This document shows positions 16,052-22,541 of a DNA stretch of 35,667 nt, one piece after another. The position numbers were made by a program, and so were the translations under genes. The stretch's first letter is position 1. The number at the start of each line of letters is the position of its first letter. Source of the stretch: Candidatus Nealsonbacteria bacterium RBG_13_36_15 (lineage in GTDB: Bacteria > Patescibacteriota > Minisyncoccia > Minisyncoccales > RBG-13-36-15); assembly GCA_001819145.1 (NCBI GenBank), contig MHLV01000016.1, positions 6,313 through 41,979 on the forward strand, read 5' to 3'. The notes under the pieces were generated by a model that searched no databases, was not told the DNA's origin, and saw nothing but the letters and a program-made list of their open reading frames with translations.

Positions 16052-16135
16052 TTTTAGGTTTTAGGTTCTATCTTCTAGGTGTTTAGATTAATTAGAATCT
16101 AGATACTAAGGACATAGATGCTAAACGCTAAAAAT
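16052..16135. repeat. Degenerate short-word repeat region between rnj and trpS
   Basis: This 84-bp gap consists of loosely repeated words: TTTTAGG twice at the trpS side (start of the gap), TAGATT/TAGATA/TAGATG at 16084, 16100 and 16114, and an inverted repeat TAGATT (16084-16089)/AATCTA (16096-16101). A similar TAGATACTAA word occurs at 22519-22528. I see no promoter or terminator that I trust here. Confidence 0.35.
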
Positions 16136-17818
16136 CTATACTTCAATAATAACTGGCAATATCATAGGGCGACGCTGAGTCTTTGTATAGAGAAATTGGC
16201 CGATTTTATTTCTGACTTCATCTTTTACATAAGTCCAGTTGACCACACCATCGGACCCGGCTGTTTGGTTAACAATGCTAATGACTTTTTTCCGGGTAGC
16301 TGCCAATAATTCTTTTGATTCTCTTAAGTAAACAAAACCCCTGGAGATTATATCTGGAGATCCCCGAACTCTACCGGTTTGTCTGTCAACAACAGCGACA
16401 ATAACAAACATTCCGTCTTTAGCTAAAGTTTTACGATCTCTAAGAACCACTTCTCCGACATCTCCAACTCCCAGACCATCGACCATAACATAATTTGAGG
16501 GAACTGTTTTATTCTGAACAAAGGCTTCTTTCCGATTTAAGATGATAATCTGACCATTTTCAGCTAAAATAATATTTCTTTCCGGAATTCCTTGGGATTT
16601 GGCTAAGTTCGCGTTGGCAACCATCATTGATAACTGGCCATGAATCGGGAAGAAAAATTTCGGCCTCATAATTTTAATCATTTTTTTTAATTCTTCTCTC
16701 TGGGCATGGCCACCGGCATGGATATCCATCATTCGATAATGGAAAACTTCAGCTTTCTGACGATAAAGACCGTCTTTTAGGATTTGAACCGTTCTTTCAT
16801 TTCCCGGAATAACCGACGAGGAAAAGATAACGGAATCCCCTCCCTTAAGGCGCAAAAGCGGATGTTCTTTTGTGGCAATTCTCATTAAAACAGCCTGCCC
16901 TTCTCCCTGGGCCCCAGTGCACAATACAGTTATTTTAGAATCTGGCAATTTTTCTATATATTTGGTGTTAATTAAGGTGCCTTTTTTGATTTTAAGATAG
17001 CCTAAATTTCGGGAAATCTCAACATTTGTTCTCATTGAATAACCTTCAATAGCTACTTTTCTTCCGTATTTTTCTGATAGAATTATTATCTGCTGAATTC
17101 TATTAATAAGAGAGGCAAAGGTAGCTGCAATAATTCTGCCCTTTGCTTTTTTGAATATTTCTTCTAAATTTTTTGAAATAAGGCTTTCTGAAAAAGAATG
17201 CCCCTCTTCTTCAGCTCCCGTTGAGTCCGACATTAAAAGTAAAATCTTTTGAAGGCTAATTCTGTTTAATTTTTTAAAATCGGTTGGTAAATCATTAACC
17301 GGGCTAGAGTCAAATTTGAAATCAGAAGTATGCACCAGGTTTCCAATAGGAGTCTGGATAAAGAGACCAAAATTATCTGGGATATTATGATTCTGGCGGA
17401 AAAACTCAACCCCAAAGGGGCCAAGTTTTATTATTGATCCATTTCTGATACTTTTTATTTCAAGTTTTCTTTTAATTGGAAAATCTTCCTGCCTTCTTAA
17501 TATAATTCCTCTGGCTAAGGGGGAAGCAAAAAGGGGGGGATAGCCAATTTTTTCAATAAGATAAGGAACCGCTCCAATGTGGTCATAGTGTCCATGGGTG
17601 AAAACTACTCCTAAGATATTCTTTTCTCTACCTTTTAAATAAGAAATGTTCGGTATAATATAGTCTACTCCCGGCATATCCTCTTCTGGCATTCTAAAAC
17701 CCATATCAATGATTAAAATTTTACCTTGCCATTCAAGAATCATCATATTCCGGCCGACCTCACCCAGCCCTCCTAAAGGAATAATTTTGAGGCTTAATTG
17801 TTTTTTTGTTTTTTCCAT
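16136..17818 (-). CDS. rnj: Ribonuclease J
   Basis: Beta-CASP metallo-beta-lactamase-fold RNase with 5' exonuclease and endonuclease activity in RNA decay and maturation. The 560-aa protein has the N-terminal lactamase motif GGLGEVGRN and the zinc motif THGHYDHIGA with H75, H77, D79 and H80. Further ligands are near LVHTSDFKFD. The beta-CASP region includes LLMSDSTGAEEEGHS and VLCTGAQGEGQAVL, then FFPIHGQLSM and the C-terminal region DGLGVGDVGEVVLRDR. RNase J enzymes usually read HGHEDHIGG, so Tyr replaces Glu here. It starts 9 nt after tRNA-Leu, so the mRNA 5' end is probably produced by tRNA processing. Whether it is J1 or J2 is undefined. Confidence 0.96.
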   Translation of the reverse strand: MEKTKKQLSLKIIPLGGLGEVGRNMMILEWQGKILIIDMGFRMPEEDMPGVDYIIPNISYLKGREKNILGVVFTHGHYDHIGAVPYLIEKIGYPPLFASPLARGIILRRQEDFPIKRKLEIKSIRNGSIIKLGPFGVEFFRQNHNIPDNFGLFIQTPIGNLVHTSDFKFDSSPVNDLPTDFKKLNRISLQKILLLMSDSTGAEEEGHSFSESLISKNLEEIFKKAKGRIIAATFASLINRIQQIIILSEKYGRKVAIEGYSMRTNVEISRNLGYLKIKKGTLINTKYIEKLPDSKITVLCTGAQGEGQAVLMRIATKEHPLLRLKGGDSVIFSSSVIPGNERTVQILKDGLYRQKAEVFHYRMMDIHAGGHAQREELKKMIKIMRPKFFFPIHGQLSMMVANANLAKSQGIPERNIILAENGQIIILNRKEAFVQNKTVPSNYVMVDGLGVGDVGEVVLRDRKTLAKDGMFVIVAVVDRQTGRVRGSPDIISRGFVYLRESKELLAATRKKVISIVNQTAGSDGVVNWTYVKDEVRNKIGQFLYTKTQRRPMILPVIIEV

Positions 17819-17827
17819 AAATTAAAG

Positions 17828-17914
17828 TGGTGCGGACGGTGGGAATTGAACCCACAAGGTCTTTCGACCACATGATCCTGAATCATGCGCGTATCCCAGT
17901 TCCGCCACGTCCGC
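17828..17914 (-). tRNA. tRNA-Leu (anticodon CAG), 3' CCA encoded
   Basis: Read on the minus strand, the acceptor arm pairs GCGGACG with CGTCCGC. The discriminator is A and the CCA end is encoded (17828-17830). The anticodon loop TTCAGGA carries CAG on a 5-bp stem CATGA/TCATG. The long variable arm (GGTC-GAAA-GACC) marks a class II tRNA, and the T loop is GTTCAAT. The 5' 32 bases overlap the end of the upstream GPI reading frame. RNase J follows 9 nt after the CCA. Confidence 0.95.
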
Positions 17915-18485
17915 TCTTGAGGAAATCTAAATTCTTTGGGATTTTCTTTAAAGGTTTTTCAAGGCGTAACCTTGGGACATTTTTATAATTTTTATTCTTT
18001 ATCCAACCTTTTTGAGTATAAAAATAACATGCTCCCCCAAGTCTTTCAAATAGAGCATAAGAATTTTTGCATTTTTTGGAAACCCAATTAGCCATTTTCA
18101 GCTCTTTCTTGGAAGGATTAATAGTTACATGACCATAATGAGGGGGGATAACAATAATGTCCCCTGCTTTAGCTTTGACAGCATAAATATCCTCAATTCT
18201 TTTATTTTTGTATCTTTGAAGCAAATAGATCGCTTTTCCCGATAGCACTTTGTAAATCTCTTGGAACCTTTCAAGATGTTCGTGGCCAACAGTTTTGGGA
18301 AATTCTCTTCCCAACATCTTATCTTTTATTTTTGTAATATCATATCTTAATTCTCCTTTTTTTTTGATGCCGCGATACATATAATAGACTTCAAAATTAT
18401 CAGACTTTTTAAACCAGTTTCGATCATAAACCACCTTTTCCATGTCATTTAAAAAACGGATTCCCGGTTTAATTTTCATTTCCAT
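17883..18485 (-). CDS. Cupin-type (archaeal-type) glucose-6-phosphate isomerase
   Basis: Predicted metal-dependent isomerase of glucose 6-phosphate and fructose 6-phosphate (the PF06560 family by motif recall). It is unrelated to the usual bacterial Pgi fold. The 200-aa reading frame holds the cupin metal motif GHEH (H68, H70), a downstream Glu (E76, in QEIYKVLSGKAIYLLQ), and the second cupin motif AGDIIVIPPHYGHVTIN with H119. The tail region has MANWV and a GGACYFY strand. The ATG at 18485 overlaps the upstream gene by 10 bases. The in-frame ATG two codons later (18479) gives the classical 4-base ATGA overlap and may be the real start. The last ten codons and stop lie inside tRNA-Leu. Confidence 0.85.
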   Translation of the reverse strand: MEMKIKPGIRFLNDMEKVVYDRNWFKKSDNFEVYYMYRGIKKKGELRYDITKIKDKMLGREFPKTVGHEHLERFQEIYKVLSGKAIYLLQRYKNKRIEDIYAVKAKAGDIIVIPPHYGHVTINPSKKELKMANWVSKKCKNSYALFERLGGACYFYTQKGWIKNKNYKNVPRLRLEKPLKKIPKNLDFLKSGRGGTGIRA

Positions 18486-20494
18486 ACTCTTTGAGTTTTA
18501 ATATACCACTCTTCAATATCAATAAATCTTTTGGAGGGATCAGCTATTATCTTTTCCTTTACACCCTTAATTTCATCAGAAACTGGATAAAGATAGTTAG
18601 GAGAATACAAAAAGATAGCGGGTGCATCTTTAATTATAATATTTTGAAGAATTTGATATTTTTCAAACCTTTCATTTTTATCTAAAGTCTGGCGAACTTC
18701 TTCAAGAATCTTATCAACCTCTTTATTATCGTAAAGAGAGAGATTTAATCCCGGATCTCTTTTTTGGGTAGAATGCCAAAAAGGATATAGGTCGGGGATT
18801 AGACCAATAACTTTTCCAAAGAGAAGGCTTTCATAATTTCGAGGCTTCCAGAAATCTTGCTCTAAGCTTGAAAGAGAAACTTTCTTGAGTTCTAACTCTA
18901 TCCCTAAGGCTTCCCATTGTTTTTTAATTAGGTCGGCTACCAAGCTAAGTTCTTCCTGATCGACTGTAACCAGAGAAAATTTTAGCGGTAGAATTTCTTT
19001 TGGCGTTTGAACGCAAACCTCGTTTAATTTTTCTCTAGTTGTTCTGCTGACGATTCCTGTTCCTTCTGTGAAACCCCAAGGCTCCAAAATATCTTCAAAA
19101 TATTTTTCTTGGAATCTTATTACTGCAGCCTGAGTTTTTTCCCCAAATTTGCCAGTTATTTCTCCTTCAGGATAAATTTGAGGGTCTTTGGCCAAGCAAC
19201 TCTGAAGACTTTTTACATCCTCACCCTGGCTTTCTAATTTGAGATCTCTTGTGAATAAATTTTCTTTCTCTTCTTTAAGGATTTTTTCTCTTTTACCATC
19301 TCCGTCTTCGTCTAGCCAGCCGGCTTTTTCTAAGAGTTCTTTACCCTTTTCTAAATCAAATTGATAGCCCTCGGGTGATGGAATATTATAGATTTCTGGT
19401 ATTAAGGGAGAATCTATTGCTTTGCCATGTCCCAAAAGTACTTCTTCAACGATAGCTTTTTTATTTGTTCCATAATTTAAAGCTTTTCTTACCGCCTCGT
19501 CTTTTAAGATTTCAGATTTTTCTGGATTGAAAGAAATATCAAAATATCTAGGAAAATAAAAATTATAAAATTTAATACCCTCGCTTTTTATAGTTTCAAG
19601 ATTTTTTGGAGAAATATAGGTTAGGCCATTAATTTCCCCATTCCTTAGAGCTTCAATTAAATCCTGTTCATTCTCAAAAAAACGAAAGGAGATTTCTGTT
19701 AGATAAGGTTTTTTACCGAAATAGTCGGAATTCTTGACAAGGGTTAAAGAGCTAATATGTCCCGATATGTTGTTTTTTTCAAGGCTTCTAAATTTAAAGG
19801 GGCCAGTTCCAATGGGCCTTAAATTGTAGATAACTAGAGAAAAATTTTCAGGAGAAACATCTTGCCAGATATGTTTCGGTAAAATTTTAAAAGTCAATGT
19901 TTCTAAAAAAGGAGCGTATGGAGTTTTTAGTTTAAACCTAACTTTAAAGTTATTTATTTTTTCTACTTCTATTCCAAATAAAGAAGCTCTCAGTTGGCTA
20001 TTATAATCTGGATCTTGAATTATTTTTATTGTAAAAATTAAATCATCGGCCGAAAAAGGCTCACCATCATGCCAGTTGGCATTTTCTAATAAATCAAATT
20101 CGTAAACTTTACCATTTTCTTTGATTTCATATTTTTTAGCGAGGTCTGGCACAATTTCTCCATTAGGGTTGTATTTCATCAAGCCCGAGAAAATTATTTC
20201 CGTTAAATCACGATCAACATCATTGCTCTGATCATAAATTGGATTAATGAATCTTGGTTGGCCGATTAGCCCTTCCGTATAGCTTCCTCCAAAAGCTTGT
20301 TGAAGTTCGGTATTTTTGAAATAAAAACTTAAACCAAGAAAAACACTAGAACCTATAAACAAAATACAGAAAAGAGAAAAAAATATTTTTTCTCTTTTCC
20401 CTAAAATTTTGAAAAATTGCTTTAATTGAAAAAAAGCTGGGAACTTTCGCCCTTTGGATGATCTTAAAATAATTTTTATCTTATTGAAGATCAA
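18476..20494 (-). CDS. ABC-type peptide/nickel solute-binding protein (family 5) with inserted peptidoglycan-binding domain
   Basis: A 672-aa extracytoplasmic protein. One membrane anchor (about 37-58, IFFSLFCILFIGSSVFLGLSF) follows a basic cytoplasmic tail, with no lipobox. The family 5 solute-binding fold starts near residue 70 (GLIGQPRFINPIYDQSNDVD; then KYEIKENGKVYEFDL and NANWHDGEPFSADD). At about 413-494 it is interrupted by a PG_binding_1-like module (SQGEDVKSLQSCL, GKFGEKTQAAVIRFQEKY, VSRTTREKLNEVC). The solute-binding fold then resumes to the end. No permease or ATPase genes lie nearby, so the role could be uptake of peptides or wall fragments, or a wall-bound scaffold. The start is a TTG, because no ATG exists between the upstream stop and the membrane segment; this start is uncertain. 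The gene overlaps the GPI start. Confidence 0.85.
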   Translation of the reverse strand: MIFNKIKIILRSSKGRKFPAFFQLKQFFKILGKREKIFFSLFCILFIGSSVFLGLSFYFKNTELQQAFGGSYTEGLIGQPRFINPIYDQSNDVDRDLTEIIFSGLMKYNPNGEIVPDLAKKYEIKENGKVYEFDLLENANWHDGEPFSADDLIFTIKIIQDPDYNSQLRASLFGIEVEKINNFKVRFKLKTPYAPFLETLTFKILPKHIWQDVSPENFSLVIYNLRPIGTGPFKFRSLEKNNISGHISSLTLVKNSDYFGKKPYLTEISFRFFENEQDLIEALRNGEINGLTYISPKNLETIKSEGIKFYNFYFPRYFDISFNPEKSEILKDEAVRKALNYGTNKKAIVEEVLLGHGKAIDSPLIPEIYNIPSPEGYQFDLEKGKELLEKAGWLDEDGDGKREKILKEEKENLFTRDLKLESQGEDVKSLQSCLAKDPQIYPEGEITGKFGEKTQAAVIRFQEKYFEDILEPWGFTEGTGIVSRTTREKLNEVCVQTPKEILPLKFSLVTVDQEELSLVADLIKKQWEALGIELELKKVSLSSLEQDFWKPRNYESLLFGKVIGLIPDLYPFWHSTQKRDPGLNLSLYDNKEVDKILEEVRQTLDKNERFEKYQILQNIIIKDAPAIFLYSPNYLYPVSDEIKGVKEKIIADPSKRFIDIEEWYIKTQRVWK

Positions 20495-20537
20495 ATTAAA
20501 AAAGAGGTTTTTTTTGATAAGTTATTATTAATAAAGT

Positions 20538-20756
20538 TTAAACAAGAATTAGCCTAGACAAGGCTAATATAATAAAGAGAGCTCCCAAAATTACCGTTGC
20601 CCAAAAAAGTTTTTTTTGGATACCCCTTCTGGTGCCATAAAACCCTCCCTCTCCCCCAAAAGCCGAACCCAAAGCCGTTCCTCGTTGTTGGAGTAAAATA
20701 AAAACAATTAAGCAAATGCCAACTAAAATTTGAAGATAGGTTAAGATGTCTTTCAT
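20538..20756 (-). CDS. secG: Protein translocase subunit SecG
   Basis: A 72-aa inner-membrane protein with two membrane helices (about 4-22 and 50-70). The SecG signature between them is VFILLQQRGTALGSAFGG. SecG aids SecYEG-dependent export. Its start codon directly follows the stop of the upstream membrane-protein gene with no spacer, so the two are translated as a pair. The solute-binding protein begins 43 bp downstream. The gene is typical in length. Confidence 0.93.
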   Translation of the reverse strand: MKDILTYLQILVGICLIVFILLQQRGTALGSAFGGEGGFYGTRRGIQKKLFWATVILGALFIILALSRLILV

Positions 20757-21128
20757 TTAAGATGGTTTTAATAAAGACTGTTTTGGCTTAGGAAACAAAA
20801 TTGAAACAATAAATCCAAGCCCCCAAATAATGAGGGTCGTCCAAAGAAGGGGAGTAATTAAGGGAATAGCGAGTTCATAAAAAATCAGATCAACCGTCCA
20901 GATAATTAATACATTAATAATTAGACCAAAAAGACCAAGAGTTAATAGCCTTAAGGGAAGAGTTATAAAATTGAGAATTGGCCTTATGAAGAAATTCAAG
21001 AGGCCAAGAATTAAACCAGCTATCAAGAGATATTTAATATCACCGACAAATTCTACTTCTGGAACAAATTCAACGGCTAACCAAAGTCCTAAAATTCCAG
21101 CGACAATCTGTAGAACTAATTCTCTCAT
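20757..21128 (-). CDS. Four-TM membrane protein of the phage holin 4-2 / PF04020 type
   Basis: A 123-aa protein with four hydrophobic helices (about 4-22, 32-52, 55-80 and 90-113). The family-typical stretch NFFIRPILNFITLPLRLLTL carries the conserved N-x-x-(I/L)-R-P motif and is followed by GLFGLIINVLIIW. The family is widespread in bacteria and its function is unknown; the holin name is historical. It sits 12 bp after uvrC and abuts secG, so it is probably in the same transcript. A Lys/Pro tail ends the protein. Confidence 0.8.
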   Translation of the reverse strand: MRELVLQIVAGILGLWLAVEFVPEVEFVGDIKYLLIAGLILGLLNFFIRPILNFITLPLRLLTLGLFGLIINVLIIWTVDLIFYELAIPLITPLLWTTLIIWGLGFIVSILFPKPKQSLLKPS

Positions 21129-21140
21129 TTTTTCAATATA

Positions 21141-22445
21141 TCAAAGTTGAGACTTTAAGTCAATTCTTCTTAGCTTTCTATGGTAAGAGATGGCAAAGCG
21201 GTGTGCTTCGTCACGAAGCTGCAAAATTAAATTAAAAATTTCCCGGGGAAGGTTCTCTAACAAAATTGGATTTTTTCGGTTTTCTAGATAGAGCTCATTT
21301 TTTCTTTTAGCTAAGGCAATAACCGGAACTGTTAATTGCTTATCCCTTAAATTCTTTTTGAAATTGTCGATTGTTAATCTGACGGCGTTGAATTGAGCTT
21401 TGCCGCCGTCAATTAAAATTAAATCTGCAAAAGGCCACTCAGAATGCTTTAATCTTCGTTTAATGATTTCTTTAATCATTGCAATATCGTTTGGCTTATC
21501 TATGGTTTTAATTTTAAATTTCCGATAAAAATTTTTATTGGGCAAACCCTTTATAAAAACAACCATCGAACCGGTAGCCTCTTTGCCTTGGATATTAGAA
21601 ACATCGTAAGCTTCAATTCTAAAAATTCGTTTATTGGTCTTAAAAAGATTTTTGAGAATTTTTTCGGTTTTTGACCAATATTTTTTTAGATTCAATGGTA
21701 TGGATTCTTCTTCAAAAATTTTGGCGTGAGCAAAAATTCTTTCTAAGATGCGAATTTGATCTCTAATTTTAGCTGCCCTTTCAAATTTTTCCAAGGCAGA
21801 AGTTCTTTTCATCTCTTTTTTTAATCCTTTTAAAACTGCTTGTTTTTTTCCCTTTAGGACAGCTATTAAGCTATTAATATTTTTTTTATATTCTTGAAAA
21901 TTAGGGTTGGGTCCGGGGCAGAGATTTAGCTGACACCAAAGGCATAAATTTTTTGGGTGTTTTTTTAGAGTATAATAAGGAAAAATCTTTCTCAGAATTT
22001 TTAAGGTTTTTTTTAGGGCAGAGCCCTCAACGAAGGGACCGATAAATTCAATTCTTGATTTCCAGCTTCTAATTTTTAACTTTAATTTAATCTGATGGGT
22101 GACGAAAATTCGGGGGAAATTCTCTTTGGTTATAGCTACGAAAAAATAGTTTTTATCATCTTTCCATAAAACATTATATTTTGGCTGGTGTTTCTTAATT
22201 AAATTGGCCTCTAAGATCAAGGCTTCAATTTCTGAATTAGTTCTTAAATAGCCGATTTTTTCAGCTTCATTAATAAAAAGCGAACCCCTAAATCCGGGCC
22301 GGGAAAAATGATTTTTCACCCTTTTCTTGATATCCGTAGCCTTCCCAATATAAAGAAATTTCCCGTCCTTTTTAAAGGCATAGACGCCAGAAATTTTTGG
22401 CAGTTTTGATATTTTATCTTTTTTTAGAAACTTAAATTTCTCCAT
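21141..22445 (-). CDS. uvrC: UvrABC system protein C, short form lacking the HhH tail
   Basis: Endonuclease subunit of nucleotide excision repair. The N-terminal GIY-YIG nuclease (about 15-95) has SGVYAFKKDGKFLYIGKATD. A Cys cluster (C168, C171, C176) occupies the usual Fe-S site, which normally has four Cys. The UvrB-binding region spans about 195-235. The RNase H-like nuclease has YDVSNIQG (D281), LILIDGGKAQ (D346) and RDEAHRFA (H415). The protein stops at 434 aa, just after that motif, whereas usual UvrC has about 600 aa with two C-terminal helix-hairpin-helix motifs. No stop or frameshift suggests decay. The promoter and first codons nearly duplicate those of the neighbouring protease gene. 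uvrA lies 3 kb away on the other strand. Confidence 0.95.
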   Translation of the reverse strand: MEKFKFLKKDKISKLPKISGVYAFKKDGKFLYIGKATDIKKRVKNHFSRPGFRGSLFINEAEKIGYLRTNSEIEALILEANLIKKHQPKYNVLWKDDKNYFFVAITKENFPRIFVTHQIKLKLKIRSWKSRIEFIGPFVEGSALKKTLKILRKIFPYYTLKKHPKNLCLWCQLNLCPGPNPNFQEYKKNINSLIAVLKGKKQAVLKGLKKEMKRTSALEKFERAAKIRDQIRILERIFAHAKIFEEESIPLNLKKYWSKTEKILKNLFKTNKRIFRIEAYDVSNIQGKEATGSMVVFIKGLPNKNFYRKFKIKTIDKPNDIAMIKEIIKRRLKHSEWPFADLILIDGGKAQFNAVRLTIDNFKKNLRDKQLTVPVIALAKRKNELYLENRKNPILLENLPREIFNLILQLRDEAHRFAISYHRKLRRIDLKSQL

Positions 22446-22484
22446 AACTCAATTATTTTAGAATATAATCCTTAATTTTTCAAT
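22438..22484. repeat. 47-bp direct repeat, copy 1 (uvrC promoter and start)
   Basis: This 47-bp segment is identical base for base to 24616-24662, 2,178 bp away in the same orientation. It contains the complete promoter plus ATGGAGAA of the downstream gene. Weaker similarity continues into codon 6 of both genes (MEKFKF versus MENFKF). Confidence 0.97.
22455..22483 (-). promoter_or_regulatory. uvrC promoter
   Basis: Read on the minus strand: -35 TTGAAA (22478-22483), 17-bp spacer and -10 TAAAAT (22455-22460). The ATG (22443-22445) lies 9 nt after the -10, giving an almost leaderless mRNA. It is identical to the protease-gene promoter at 24633-24661. Confidence 0.65.
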
Positions 22485-22489
22485 TTAAA

Positions 22490-22524
22490 TAAAAAATATC
22501 TAGCCAAAAGCTTATGACTAGATA
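22490..22524 (-). terminator. Intrinsic terminator of the M60-like protease gene
   Basis: On the minus strand, TATCTAGTCA pairs with TGGCTAGATA (plus-strand 22515-22524 and 22497-22506). The stem is 10 bp with one G-U pair and an 8-nt loop. ATTTTTT-type U-rich sequence follows (complement of 22490-22496). It lies between the protease stop and the uvrC promoter, insulating the two genes. Confidence 0.7.
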
Positions 22525-22541
22525 CTAAAAAGATGGATTTA

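Noticed and set aside
16052..16135. A separate trpS promoter in the degenerate repeat region.
   Set aside because: No pair of hexamers with about 17-bp spacing stands out from the AT-rich background.
21141..22445. uvrC as a truncated pseudogene.
   Set aside because: All nuclease motifs are intact, the frame is clean, and the following genes sit tightly behind it; short UvrC fits a reduced genome.
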